DNA from: Flavobacteriales bacterium
GTDB lineage: Bacteria; Bacteroidota; Bacteroidia; Flavobacteriales_D; Sanyastnellaceae
Direction of reading: 5' to 3'
Length of the DNA: 64,000 bases
NCBI GenBank assembly: GCA_016722445.1
Contig: JADKIZ010000019.1
Span: forward strand, 37,233-101,232
Made by a program: the position numbers and the translations under genes. The notes beneath the pieces are model-generated. The model saw nothing but the letters and a program-made list of their open reading frames with translations. It did not search any database and was not told the DNA's origin. This document shows, in pieces, positions 1 to 9,273 of this stretch (positions are counted from its first letter, which is position 1; the number at the start of each line of letters is the position of its first letter).

Positions 1-1122
1 ATTCCGACCGAGTGCTGTTGTGGTGAAAGGTTCGGACATGAATGAAAATATCAGCAACGAAGAAAAAATACCTTCGTTGGAATCTGCTGTATATATTGAA
101 GATGATTGGGGTATGACAGATCGACTGAAAGTCAATTATGGCATCAGGTTGAGTCAATATCTCGCACAGAAAAAAACATACCTGCGACCTGAACCTCGTA
201 TTGCAGCGCGTTTCATGCTTGCCAAAGATTTGTCGGTGAAAGGAAGTTATGCCATCATGAATCAGTATGTGCATTTGCTCTCGAACACAGGAGCCAATCT
301 TCCAACGGATTTGTGGGTGCCGGCTACGGAGCGCATTGGTCCACAGCAATCACAACAATTTGCACTTGGACTCGCACGTGATTTGCCAAAACACGGCTTG
401 ATGGTTTCACTGGAAGGGTATTATAAAACCATGGATGGCGTGATCAGTTATACTGAAGGCGCTTCATTCCTGGACGTTGGTGCACAAAATGCAGATGATG
501 ATCCTTTAAAGTGGCAAGACAATGTCACCACAGGTCAAGGGAAAAGTTATGGTGCTGAATTTTTAATTCAGAAAAAAAGAGGTAAATGGAATGGCTGGAT
601 TGGCTATACGTTGTCATGGACCAAACTGCAATTCGATGATTTGAATTTTGGTAAAGAATTTTTCGCACGATATGATAGAAGACACGACATTTCAGTTGTG
701 GGTATTTATACTTTGAATGAAAGACTTACCCTTTCTGCAACTTGGGTTTATGGCACAGGACAGGCGATCACCATGCCACTTGCCACGTACATTGCGGAGC
801 GCCCTTATCCTTCATTTGACAATACAGGTACGAATAGCGGAAACTACTTTGGATATTATTCCGCACAGGATTATGGCGAAAGAATGCATTCAGGATGAAA
901 GCCTACCATCGTCTTGATATCGCGATGCAATGGCACAAGAAACTCAAACGTTGTGAGAAAACATTTGAACTTGGATTCTATAATATGTACAATCGCAAGA
1001 ATCCATTCTACTATTATATTGATTCGACCTATGATTCAAATAGTGGCAAGGTGACCAACAAGCTCATGCAGATGTCACTCTTTCCAATTCTTCCAAGTTT
1101 TACATGGACCTATAAATGGTAA
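1..1122 (+). CDS. TonB-dependent receptor, C-terminal part (5' end outside window, frameshifted)
   Basis: This is the carboxy-terminal half of an outer-membrane TonB-dependent receptor, which imports large substrates using energy from TonB. The frame is open to the left edge, so the plug domain lies outside the window. The visible part is beta-barrel: alternating aromatic strands and a final strand ending in TWTYKW at the stop, typical of barrel closure. The frame breaks near 890-898: family proteins read GERMPAYHRLD here, while the sequence gives GERMHSG then a stop, with the rest (KAYHRLDIAMQW) in the next frame. A one- or two-base error explains this. The DUF4249 lipoprotein follows after 5 bases, a pairing common in Bacteroidota. 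The substrate cannot be told from this part. Confidence 0.85.
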
Positions 1123-1127
1123 TCACG

Positions 1128-1946
1128 ATGAAAAAAAATATCATATACCTGTCATTTGTTTTGTTTTTGATGACATTGTCATCCTGCCAGATGATGGTGG
1201 AAGTGGACGTTCCCAAACAAGATCCGAAGTTGGTTGTCTTCTGTTTTCTAACCCCAGATGATGAAAAGATCCGGGTGATCGTGCGCACGAGTTCACCGCT
1301 TTTCTCTGATGAAAATCTCGACAGTTGGTCCGTGAAGGATGATGCAACGGTGACATTATCCCGTCCAAATCAATCGGTAAACATTCCATTCGTGGTGGAT
1401 ATGCTCACGTACGAGCTGGATGCAGCGTCATTTCCGATCATACCAGGAGAAACCTATCAATTGGAGGTGAGTGCCCCTGGTTACAAACCTGTGATCGCTA
1501 CTACAAGAGTTCCATTACAGATTCCGGTTTTTACAGTGAATACAGTAACCCAATCGGAACAAACCAATCAAAACGGTTATACGGAGCTCGTTCACAAATT
1601 TGATTTGAGGTGGTTAGATACACCTGGGCAGGAGGACTTTTATGAAGTGAGTATACAGCGATATGAATCAGAACTGCAGTATTTCCCGGTAACGGATGAG
1701 TATCATGACGGAGAAACGGTTGCGATCAGTCCTATTGTGTTGAATAGTCCGGATGGCGGCACACAAGAACCATTTCGGGTCTACCTGTTACACACCACAG
1801 AAGATTACTACCTCTACAAAAATTCGTTGGAAAACCTCAATTTTGGTGATCCGTTTTCAGAGCCATCGCTTTTATACAGCAATATCGAAAACGGATTGGG
1901 GTGTTTTACCTCCTATGTTGGAAGTTCGGTATTAATCATTCCATAA
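1128..1946 (+). CDS. DUF4249 domain lipoprotein
   Basis: 272 residues. The start at 1128 (MKKNIIY) is preferred over the in-frame ATG at 1116 because it gives a clean lipoprotein signal: basic start, hydrophobic stretch, then LSSC as lipobox. The mature part begins with a segment rich in D and V followed by an Ig-like beta domain with YQLEVSAPGYKPVIATTRVP, the hallmark stretch of DUF4249. The family is normally 270-400 residues and encoded just after a TonB-dependent receptor; here the receptor stop is 5 bases upstream, so the two are one transcript. Its role is not established; location suggests a periplasmic or surface partner of the receptor. The ending (SSVLIIP) may be slightly altered by a frame error but the length is plausible. 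Confidence 0.85.
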   Translation: MKKNIIYLSFVLFLMTLSSCQMMVEVDVPKQDPKLVVFCFLTPDDEKIRVIVRTSSPLFSDENLDSWSVKDDATVTLSRPNQSVNIPFVVDMLTYELDAASFPIIPGETYQLEVSAPGYKPVIATTRVPLQIPVFTVNTVTQSEQTNQNGYTELVHKFDLRWLDTPGQEDFYEVSIQRYESELQYFPVTDEYHDGETVAISPIVLNSPDGGTQEPFRVYLLHTTEDYYLYKNSLENLNFGDPFSEPSLLYSNIENGLGCFTSYVGSSVLIIP

Positions 1947-1975
1947 CAACCACATAAAGGATGTTCAGAATCTAA

Positions 1976-2485
1976 TCATTTTTCTGCATGATCGTTTAAG
2001 AGTCGAAGTGCACGCTCGTCCACTACCCTACCATTTTCGTCAAGCATTTTATCGATGTCAGACAATTTAGGTTGTGCATAGTGAACCATGAGCCGCAAAT
2101 AATGCAAGACACCAGTGAGATGTTCTTCACCTCGTAGATTTCCAGCGTGACCGTCTGATACACCGATGATTCCCGCCCTTTTTTCCCTGAAATACTTTGG
2201 TGGGATGGTATCCAGGAAGGTTTTTAGAATACCCGGATAACTTCCATTGTACTCCGGAATGATGAATACAAATACTTCAGCAGGAGCGATGAATTCATCG
2301 ATGATTGCTTGCATGTCAGCACTGACAGTTTTATACATCTCCGGATGCAAAAATCCCACTGGCAATTGCCCCATTGAAAAAAACCGAACGTCGGCTCCTT
2401 TATCTTTTAAAATTTGATGGTATTCTCTGGAAACATCCTCTGAACGAGAATTGTTGCGATTGGTCGATGAGATGATGGTGATCAT
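1976..2485 (-). CDS. NADPH-dependent FMN reductase family protein
   Basis: About 170 residues with a flavodoxin-like fold: MITIISSTNRNNSR is the phosphate-binding first strand and loop (S-T-N-R-x-N-S-R), and the middle motif PEYNGSYPGILKTFLD is the classic FMN reductase signature. Such enzymes use NAD(P)H to reduce FMN or quinones and azo compounds in the cytoplasm. I start at the internal Met at 2485 because the family begins exactly here; the 13 residues upstream (MLTCSVTIIFAHR) do not match. It converges on the DUF4249 gene with a gap of 29 bases. It stands alone on its strand, so no pathway can be inferred. The physiological substrate is unknown. Confidence 0.85.
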   Translation of the reverse strand: MITIISSTNRNNSRSEDVSREYHQILKDKGADVRFFSMGQLPVGFLHPEMYKTVSADMQAIIDEFIAPAEVFVFIIPEYNGSYPGILKTFLDTIPPKYFREKRAGIIGVSDGHAGNLRGEEHLTGVLHYLRLMVHYAQPKLSDIDKMLDENGRVVDERALRLLNDHAEK

Positions 2486-2859
2486 GCGGTGAGCAAAAAT
2501 AATGGTAACAGAACAAGTCAACATGTAGTATTGTTCAATTGGGAAATCATGATGGAATTGGCCATTTGATGATCTAGAACCAATGGAACGCCCAAGTCAT
2601 CTCCGTTACCAACTACACCTCATTTTGCCATGCTTTAGAAGACGGCACATGGAGCAGAACTATCACACCAACATTTGAGATTTACCGCGCATTGGAACTT
2701 TGAGAAATTCTCAACATCTATATAGATCGAACATCGCACCTGCTGGTTTATTATGCATATAGCATTCCACTCAATTTTCATTTAGTTGCTTCCGCATTAG
2801 ATAGAAATTTCTTCTTCCTTGGAACCTGATCGTTCACATTTCGAGAAGCAGTTCAATAA
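2486..2859. other. Intergenic region without recognised gene
   Basis: No frame of useful length on either strand matches a family I know. A plus-strand frame at about 2575-2825, interrupted by one stop, gives protein-like text (TNYTSFCHALEDGTW) and could be gene decay, but this is too weak to name. Confidence 0.4.
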
Positions 2860-3012
2860 TTATGGGAAAACATGATAGATGTCCTTTCGATGAATATTAA
2901 GATTATCCTCCAATTCCATTTGGAGGATAAGTTTCGTCAAGTTCTTTTTGACCGAAATAGATGAAATGTGATCCAAGTCTTTCGAAAATCTATTCAGAAA
3001 CTCGACCTTCAT
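2860..3012 (-). pseudogene. RelE/ParE-type toxin remnant with in-frame internal deletion
   Basis: The ATG at 3012 overlaps the antitoxin stop (TAATG), the usual layout of an antitoxin-toxin pair. The 50-codon frame starts MKVEFLNRFSKDLDHIS, which matches the first helix of RelE-superfamily mRNA interferases, and ends HRKDIYHVFP, which matches the final strand and tail of the same family (commonly HRKDIYxxFP). Family members have about 85-95 residues; here the two ends are joined in frame after about residue 39, so roughly 40 central residues with most of the beta sheet and catalytic residues are missing. The product should be inactive. An 11-base perfect inverted repeat (2903-2913 / 2920-2930, loop 6) sits just upstream of the join. 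Deletion by assembly error is possible but less likely because the frame is kept. Confidence 0.7.
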
Positions 3013-3206
3013 TATTTAAGCTTTTGGAGTATCGAGCTTTTAGATACCTTTTTGGTTTTGTCCACGGATTTCAACAATTTTGACAAACCCAAATCCTCTA
3101 ATTCTTCCTCAGTCATTGTAGCTGAAGATATTCCAAGCTTTTTAAGCAAGTCGTGAATAAACTTATACTCGCTTGAATTCTTTGGGGTTATGACCATGGC
3201 CTTCAT
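3012..3206 (-). CDS. Antitoxin-like small protein of a type II pair
   Basis: 64 residues, MKAMVITPKNSSEYKFI at the start, then a helix-rich acidic middle (MTEEELEDLGLSKLL) and a basic end. Small proteins of this pattern are common in Bacteroidota directly upstream of RelE-like toxins, and here the toxin remnant starts inside the stop codon of this gene. I infer an antitoxin role from the position and size; I do not see a ribbon-helix-helix or AbrB motif that would fix the DNA-binding type. With the toxin gene deleted internally, the antitoxin has no active partner at this locus, although the frame itself is intact. Confidence 0.65.
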   Translation of the reverse strand: MKAMVITPKNSSEYKFIHDLLKKLGISSATMTEEELEDLGLSKLLKSVDKTKKVSKSSILQKLK

Positions 3207-3359
3207 AAAGCGAAACTACAAAATTCTATCTATTCTCAAACTCTTTCATGCTATCTTTCTTATTGTTTTCGACGAACATTAAGTCGTTTTTTCGGGTACG
3301 ATGCAATGTGGTTCCTATTTCCCAGAATGTCAAAATTCTGTGAAACAAAAATTCCGGAG

Positions 3360-3545
3360 CATACCTTGGACTTTATCAACATTTTTGCGGCGAAATGATT
3401 GGGTTTGAAGAAAGCAGTTCATTCAACCGATAGGTTCAATCGCCTCATAACCAGCCATAGCAGATAACTTATCAACGGCCTATCCACAAAAGACGTGTGT
3501 ACAACTTCGGAGCGTGTGAAACCGTGAAACCCCTTGTTTCACTAT
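3360..3545. other. Candidate replication origin: DnaA-box-like cluster
   Basis: Three sequences close to the DnaA box TTATCCACA lie within about 115 bases on the plus strand: TTATCAACA at 3373-3381, TTATCAACG at 3469-3477 and CTATCCACA at 3480-3488 (the last two almost abutting). A 7-base inverted repeat GTGAAAC / GTTTCAC follows at 3524-3542; its half-sites are those of parS but in reversed order. The region is noncoding and lies just upstream of an MBL hydrolase and parA-parB, which usually sit near the origin. The evidence is suggestive only; there is no strand-composition test behind it. Confidence 0.35.
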
Positions 3546-3564
3546 ACTTTCGTGGCTTCGCGTT

Positions 3565-4236
3565 ATGAAATACACGTATTACGGTCACAGCACATTTTTA
3601 TTGGAACTGGAAAACGCCAGGATTCTTTTCGATCCGTTCATTTCACCTAATGAGTTGGCGAAGGGCATAGATATCAATAGCATCAAATGCGATTATATCC
3701 TGCTTTCTCATGGGCATGGTGATCATGTGGCAGATGTTGAAGTCATTGCCAAAAATAACAACGCGACCATTGTGGCTATATATGAACTGGCTTCCTATTA
3801 CGGCGCAAAAAACTACAAACATCATCCGATGAATACCGGTGGTCGTTGGGATTTCGGGAAATTTTCTGTGAAAGTGGTCAATGCCGTTCACAGTAGTGTT
3901 TTACCCGATGGAACCTATTGTGGTCATCCGGTGGGTTTCATCATTACTGAAGGCACCAAAAGTGTGTATTACTCAGGAGATACGGCCTTGCACATGGATA
4001 TGCAGCTGATCGGGAACTACCACAAATTAGACAGGGCTTTCCTCTGCATGGGCGACAATTTCACTATGGGTGTGGATGATGCCATCATTGCGGCGGATTT
4101 TATCCAATGCAATAAAATCACGGGAATGCACTTATTTTCCTATATCAAAATCGATCACCAAAAGACAATTCAAAAATTCGATGAATCCGGAAAAACACTT
4201 GTTCTCCCGGAAATCGGAAAAACTTACGAGGTTTAA
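3565..4236 (+). CDS. UPF0173-type metal-dependent hydrolase (MBL fold)
   Basis: 223 residues, the normal length for the UPF0173 / YtkL branch of metallo-beta-lactamase-fold hydrolases. The start MKYTYYGHSTFLLE is the family start. The metal-binding motif is SHGHGDHVAD at about residues 48-57 (H-x-H-x-D-H). Further ligands are likely the His in AVHSS (about residue 111), the Asp in YSGDTALH (about 139), and the His in ITGMHLFSY near the end. The enzyme is cytoplasmic; the substrate is unknown for the family. The gene stands 37 bases before parA and may be cotranscribed with it. The sequence is intact. Confidence 0.9.
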   Translation: MKYTYYGHSTFLLELENARILFDPFISPNELAKGIDINSIKCDYILLSHGHGDHVADVEVIAKNNNATIVAIYELASYYGAKNYKHHPMNTGGRWDFGKFSVKVVNAVHSSVLPDGTYCGHPVGFIITEGTKSVYYSGDTALHMDMQLIGNYHKLDRAFLCMGDNFTMGVDDAIIAADFIQCNKITGMHLFSYIKIDHQKTIQKFDESGKTLVLPEIGKTYEV

Positions 4237-4273
4237 ACAAAACTGTATAACAACCAAGTCATCATAAAATAAC

Positions 4274-5079
4274 ATGGGTAAAATCATCACCATAGCCAAC
4301 CAGAAAGGCGGTGTCGGAAAAACCACCACAGCAATCAATCTTGCTGCTGCTCTGGGCGTTCTCGAGTATAAAACACTTCTCGTGGATGCTGATCCTCAGG
4401 CTAACGCCACCAGTGGTGTAGGCATTGATCCTAAAAGTGTGAAAGCGGGTATTTACGAATGCCTCGTGAATGACATCAATCCAAAGGATTTGGTGATCAC
4501 TACTGAAACCCGAATCTCGATCTCATTCCTTCTCACATCGATCTAGTGGGGCGGAAATTGAGTTGATCAACATTAACAATCGTGAGTATATGATGCGCAG
4601 CGCCCTCGGCAAAGTGCGTGATGAATACGATTTTGTGATCATCGATTGTTCTCCTTCTCTTGGACTTGTTACGGTGAACGCACTCACAGCTTCGACGCCG
4701 TGGTTGTTCCTGTTCATGCAGATATTTCGCCCTTGAAGGACTTGGAAATGTTCAATACCATCAAAATTGTTCAGCAAAACTGAATACTGACCTGACCATC
4801 GAGGGCATTTTGCTCACCATGTATGACTCTCGTCTTCGCTTGAGCAATCAGGTGGTTGAAGAAGTAAAAATGCACTTCCAGGAAATGGTTTTTGATACCA
4901 TCATCCACAGAAATACGACATTGGGCGAAGCACCAAGCTTCGGACAAACCATTCTCATGCATGATGCGAGCTGCAAAGGTTCGGTGAACTACCTGAATCT
5001 TGCCCGCGAAATTCTCCAGAAGAATGAAATGACCAAGATGAGCAACGACGAGAAATACATCAACATTGGAAATGGCTAA
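4274..5079 (+). CDS. parA: Chromosome-partitioning ATPase ParA (Soj), frameshifted
   Basis: ParA binds DNA nonspecifically as an ATP dimer and moves ParB-parS complexes to segregate origins. The start MGKIITIANQKGGVGKTTT carries the deviant Walker A motif KGGVGKT at residues 11-17, and DADPQANATSG is the A' motif. A second segment in another frame (about 4545-4735) reads EYDFVIIDCSPSLGLVTVNAL, the Walker B region, and a third (from about 4750) gives the C-terminus with RNTTLGEAPSFGQ. The first break is explained by the loss of one C in a CCCC run near 4509 (expected ETPNLDLIPSHID). Total length of about 268 codons is normal. The stop overlaps the parB start by 8 bases, showing a tight operon. 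Confidence 0.93.
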
Positions 5080-5998
5080 GAAACCAGCACTAGGAAGAGG
5101 ACTCAGCGCGCTGCTCGACAACTCTGCTTCAACAAAGACCAGGCACCGGTTGCAGGCCATACAGCCAAAACTGATGTGGCTGAATTGCGCGATACCAAAA
5201 CGACCGTGGAAATCGGCAATGTTGCCGGTCCAATTTCCATGCTTCGTATTTCACAGATCGAAGCAAATCCATTCCAACCGCGTCAGGAATTTGACGCTGT
5301 GGCGATGAAAGAACTCGCTCAGAGTATCAAGGAATTGGGATTGATCCAGCCGATTACCGTACGGAAAATTTCAGCACAGAAATATCAGATCATCAGTGGT
5401 GAGCGCCGTTTTAGGGCGTCACAAATCGCTGGTCTGGATGAAGTTCCTGTTTATGTGCGCACCGCAAATGACCAGGAAATGCTGGAGCTCGCTCTGGTAG
5501 AAAACATTCAACGTGAAAATCTGAATGCCATCGAAGTGGCCATCAGTTATAAAAGACTCATGCATGAATGTAATCTCACCACGGAGAAATTGGCTGAACG
5601 TGTGGGTAAAGACCGCACCACAGTGACGAACTACGTGCGATTGCTCAAATTACCGCCTGAGATTCAAATCGGCATCATCGAACGGAAGATTTCAATGGGT
5701 CATGCCCGCGCAATCAATACTGAGCCTGAAGCGAAACAACTGAAAATTTACAAACTCATTCTGAGAAAGACTTATAGTGTTCGTAAAGTTGAAGAACTCG
5801 CCAAAGAAGACGATGCGCCGCGTTTGTTCAGAACTGAAAAACAGTGATGCCTCTGGAATTCCAGAAAATGCAGGCTGATCTGCGTTTGAAATTTGGCAAA
5901 AGGCTAAACTTCAGCGCAATGAACACGGTCTGGGCAATTGAAATTCCTTTGCGACGGATGATGATCTGATTCGTATTGTGGATATGCTTGAGTTGTAG
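5072..5998 (+). CDS. parB: Chromosome-partitioning protein ParB (Spo0J), frameshifted
   Basis: ParB is the CTPase clamp that loads at parS and works with ParA. The start MAKKPALGRGLSALL is diagnostic for bacterial ParB. A change of frame follows near 5140-5175, then an open stretch to 5847 with the N-domain (INPFQPR-type EANPFQPRQEF, SGERRFRAS box near 5397-5420, and the ENIQRENLN motif) and the helix-turn-helix (TTEKLAERVGKDRTTVTNYVRLLKL). The C-terminal dimerisation part changes frame at least twice more and ends SFATDDDLIRIVDMLEL at 5998. About 308 codons in all, the usual size. parA overlaps upstream; DUF5683 and dapB follow on the same strand. Confidence 0.93.
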
Positions 5999-6082
5999 TT
6001 GCTCTGGGTAAATTTGCCCGTGAAATTTTGCCAACCCAACAATAAAAGACCAGGAGTGTGGATTAACCATACTCCTTTTTTT

Positions 6083-6742
6083 ATGGTAAAAGCTCTAAGT
6101 GTACTTATGCTCTTCTCTGCCCTCTTTTTGGTGGAAAGCAAAGCCCATGCTCAACAAGATACCACTGCATTGCGGCTTGATTCACTTACACTGTCACAAG
6201 ACAGTATTTTCATACCTGATACTTCTAAATTCAAAACCGAATTCAGGAAAAAATTCAGTATGCGCTGGCATACCTATCCTCACTCACCTCTTCGTGCTAC
6301 CATTTATTCGGCAGCGTTGCCGGGACTTGGACAGATTTACAATGGCCATAAGAAAGAAGGTTCGTTGTTCAGGAAATACTGGAAGGTTCCAATTGTTTAT
6401 GGTGGAATCGCCACCTGTGTCGCCTTCATTGGTTACAACACCAAAAAATATCACTTCTATAAAGGTCAATACATTGCTTTGAATGATGATGATCCCAATA
6501 CCGTTACAGACCGTGAATATGATCCAATTCAATTGAACAAAGTTCAGGAGCAATATCACCGTTGGATGGACGTAAGCTATATGTGTTTGGCTGGATTGTT
6601 TGTGTTACAAATCATCGATGCCAATGTTGATGCGCATTTGTTCTACTATGATGTGGGCGATGATTTGAGCATGTCAATCCGTCCATCATTGATTTATACC
6701 GGAGAGATAAAGCCGGGCATCGGGATAGGATTACACTTTTAA
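6083..6742 (+). CDS. DUF5683 domain protein
   Basis: 219 residues from the Met at 6083, chosen because it opens a signal peptide (MVKALSVLMLFSALFL, cleavage after AHA). The conserved part is HSPLRATIYSAALPGLGQIYNG, the DUF5683 signature, followed by a short helical hairpin region (PIVYGGIATCVAFIGYN) and a second membrane-like stretch (MCLAGLFVLQIIDANVDAHL). The family is restricted to Bacteroidota and is nearly always found between parB and dapB, as here (84 bases after parB, 11 bases before dapB). It is predicted to be a cell-envelope protein; no function is known. Confidence 0.9.
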   Translation: MVKALSVLMLFSALFLVESKAHAQQDTTALRLDSLTLSQDSIFIPDTSKFKTEFRKKFSMRWHTYPHSPLRATIYSAALPGLGQIYNGHKKEGSLFRKYWKVPIVYGGIATCVAFIGYNTKKYHFYKGQYIALNDDDPNTVTDREYDPIQLNKVQEQYHRWMDVSYMCLAGLFVLQIIDANVDAHLFYYDVGDDLSMSIRPSLIYTGEIKPGIGIGLHF

Positions 6743-6753
6743 ATTTACACGAA

Positions 6754-7462
6754 ATGAAAATTGCTATTTCCGGATACGGTAAAATGGGTAAAGAAATCGA
6801 AGAGTTTCTGGTGAAGCGCGGACACGAAATCACTTTGCGTTCAACCTCACAAACCCCATACAAAGCCGATGATCTAAAAGGAACAGATGTCGTGATTGAA
6901 TTCAGCGAACCAAATGTTGCCGTCGATAACATATTCAAATGTTTTGAATCGAATGTGCCAGTGGTGGTCGGAACAACCGGATGGTACAACCGTTTGCCAG
7001 AGGTGCGCGAAGCATGTTTATCCGATAACCAGTCCTTGTTTTATGCCACCAATTTTTCGATTGGTGTCAATGTGGTTTTTCACCTGAACAAACAATTGGC
7101 GAAAATCATGGATGCGTATGAGGAATACGAACATGCATTCTTGAGGGCATCATTTGGCGAAACTGGACAAACCAAGCGGGACGGCCATCACGCTTGCAGA
7201 AGGCATCATGGAGAATATACCTCGCAAAACGAAGTGGGTAAAACCATCCGGCGGAACATCCGGATGAACTGACCATCATTTCTCAACGCGAAGGTGAAGT
7301 ACCGGTACTCATGTCATGAATTACACATCACAAGTTGATAACATCAGTTTGGTTCATCAGGCTGTGAACAGAAAAGGTTTTGCTTTGGGTGCCGTCAAAG
7401 CTGCCGAATGGTTACACGGCAAAAAAGGTATTTTTACCATGAATGATATGCTTCAATTTTAA
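6754..7462 (+). CDS. dapB: 4-hydroxy-tetrahydrodipicolinate reductase, frameshifted
   Basis: DapB reduces the dipicolinate intermediate with NAD(P)H in the lysine / diaminopimelate pathway. The start MKIAISGYGKMGKEIE is the Rossmann nucleotide-binding loop (GxGKMG). VVIEFSEPN and VPVVVGTTGWY are the next conserved segments (the GTTG loop). The catalytic stretch, expected as H-H-x5-D-x-PSGTA, is broken: the frame gives HAFLRASFGETGQTKRDG, and PSGTAITLAEGIMENIPRK is read in another frame at about 7170-7225. The end returns as EVPGTHVMNYTS and closes at LQF, 7462. The 236-codon length matches Bacteroidota DapB. It lies 11 bases after DUF5683 and 19 before lepB. Confidence 0.92.
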
Positions 7463-7481
7463 TTTATAGAAGAATAAAATA

Positions 7482-9119
7482 ATGATTCCCTGGATACTCC
7501 TCATCGCCCTCATCCTCGTTTATTCCATTACCCTGCCTTCATTATTGAAGAGGGCTGGATTAAGTTCAACATTGGGATACATTCCAATTGCGAACTTTTT
7601 CCCATTACTTAAAATGATCAAAAGACCATGGTGGTGGTTTTTTCTTTTGCTATCACCGGGTGTCAATCTGTTGATGCTCGTGATCATCAATGTTGAATTG
7701 GGAATTTCATTCGGTAAAAGAAAGCCAGGCGAACAATGGTTCTTTGGTGCATTACCATGGTATGCTCTTTCAAACTAGCCTATCAGGAAAAAGAAGTTGC
7801 TTATGTGGGTCCGCGCGATTGGACAGGAAAGAAAAAGAGTTTCGGACGTGAATGGGGTGAAGCCATCGTATTCGCGGTGATCGCTGCTTCTGTGATCAGA
7901 ACATTCTTCATTGAAGCATTCACCATCCCTACTCCATCGATGGAGAAAAGTATGTTGGTAGGCGATTATCTCTTCGTGAGTAAACTGAGTTATGGTCCGA
8001 AAATCCCGCAGACTCCAATGAGTATTCCTTTTGTTCACAATGCTATGCCGGGAAGCATGACCAATAGTTATGTGGACTGGTTCAGTCTCCCCTACTTCAG
8101 ACTTCCTGGTCTTGGTCATGTGGAAAGATTCGACCCTGTTGTTTTCAATTTCCCGAATGGAGATACCATTATGGTCGATCCTTTTTATGCGGGACATGAT
8201 TATTATAGTTATGTGAGAAAAGAAGGAATGTTTCTATCAGGTTCTGTAGAAAATTATTTCCAGTCACCTGAAAAATTTGATCAGATGGCCAGGAATAATT
8301 TTTGCCGAGAAAAACACATGTAAAATTTGTGCGAGAGAAAAGGGTGTCAGGAGTTATCCCATTTCGGGAATTCGTCCGAGACCAATGGACAAGAAAGAAA
8401 ACTACGTGAAGCGCTGCATCGGTTTACCGGGTGAAAATCTGAAAATCGTGAACAGGCAAGTTCATATCAACGATCAGCCTATTGATAATCCTCATGGGAT
8501 GATGTATAGCTATTTGTTCCGGGTAAAAAGTCTGACAGTGCTTGATAAAATATACAAGGAATTCAAAGTAAACAGAGGACACCAACTAGAACTACAGATG
8601 AACACTCAGGAAGTGATCGGTATTTCATCTTTCACCCAAGAAGATTATGAGCAATTGAAAAATTATTCGGAGTTATTTCCATTGAAGTGAGTAACGATAC
8701 AGTGAATGATGAACCACTGGCGATTTATCCAAATTCAAATCTCGCACCTTTCAATACCTGGACAAGAGATAATCTCGGTCCGATCCATATTCCAGCCAAA
8801 GGGGAAACCATTCAACTGACACCGGAAAACATTGCTTTGTATAAACGTGTCATTTCCGTTTATGAAAACAATGATTGGGTTGAACTGCGATGGCGGCATA
8901 TTCATCAATGGTGTGGCTGCTACAAGTTACCTTTAAACAAGATTATTATTGGATGATGGGTGATAACAGACCCAAAGTGCTGATTCACGCTATTGGGGTT
9001 TTGTGCCTGAAGACCACGTTGTTGGAAAGCCTGTATTCACTTGGTTCTCTAAAGAGAATTTGGAATATCAGGAGACTGGGGAGATTCGGTGGTCGAGGAT
9101 GTTTAGAATGGTGAAATGA
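7482..9119 (+). CDS. lepB: Signal peptidase I, long Bacteroidota form, frameshifted
   Basis: This inner-membrane serine peptidase removes signal peptides from exported proteins. The N-terminal part (7482-7778) holds two or three membrane helices and the sequence KPGEQWFFGALPWYALSN typical of the Bacteroidota form. The frame then shifts into GPRDWTGKKKSFGREWGEA and the catalytic region: IPTPSMEKSMLVGD contains the nucleophile Ser, and YVKRCIGLPGENL (about 8403-8440) contains the general-base Lys. Box E, YYWMMGDNR, lies at about 8947-8973. The tail reads to WSRMFRMVK and stops at 9119. At least three frame breaks (near 7760, 8300, 8690 and again near 8890) are needed. The gene closes the parAB-dapB-lepB block. 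Confidence 0.9.
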
Positions 9120-9240
9120 ATTACGAATTATGAAGTATGAATTATGAGTATGAATTATTAGATTATTAGATGAGGTGAATGAGAAGGTCATATGTAAGCG
9201 GGGAGTTTTAATTTTGAATTTTAAATATTAAATCATTTCA
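9117..9240. repeat. Heptamer-rich intergenic repeat after lepB
   Basis: Directly at the lepB stop the sequence consists of variants of AATTATG (9120-9165, e.g. GAATTATGAAGTATGAATTATGAG in overlapping copies), and at 9205-9237 of the TTTAAAT type. The same two word families form the ends of the repeat elements at 31680-35545, 40706-41195 and 47800-48622. No hairpin modules are present here. Confidence 0.6.
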
Positions 9241-9273
9241 TTATTGCCGTCGGCGTGGTTTGTGTAGGAGAAC

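Noticed and set aside
3469..3542. True parS site next to parAB
   Set aside because: The GTGAAAC / GTTTCAC half-sites are in the reverse order of the parS consensus (TGTTTCACGTGAAACA) with a five-base gap, so only the half-sites match.
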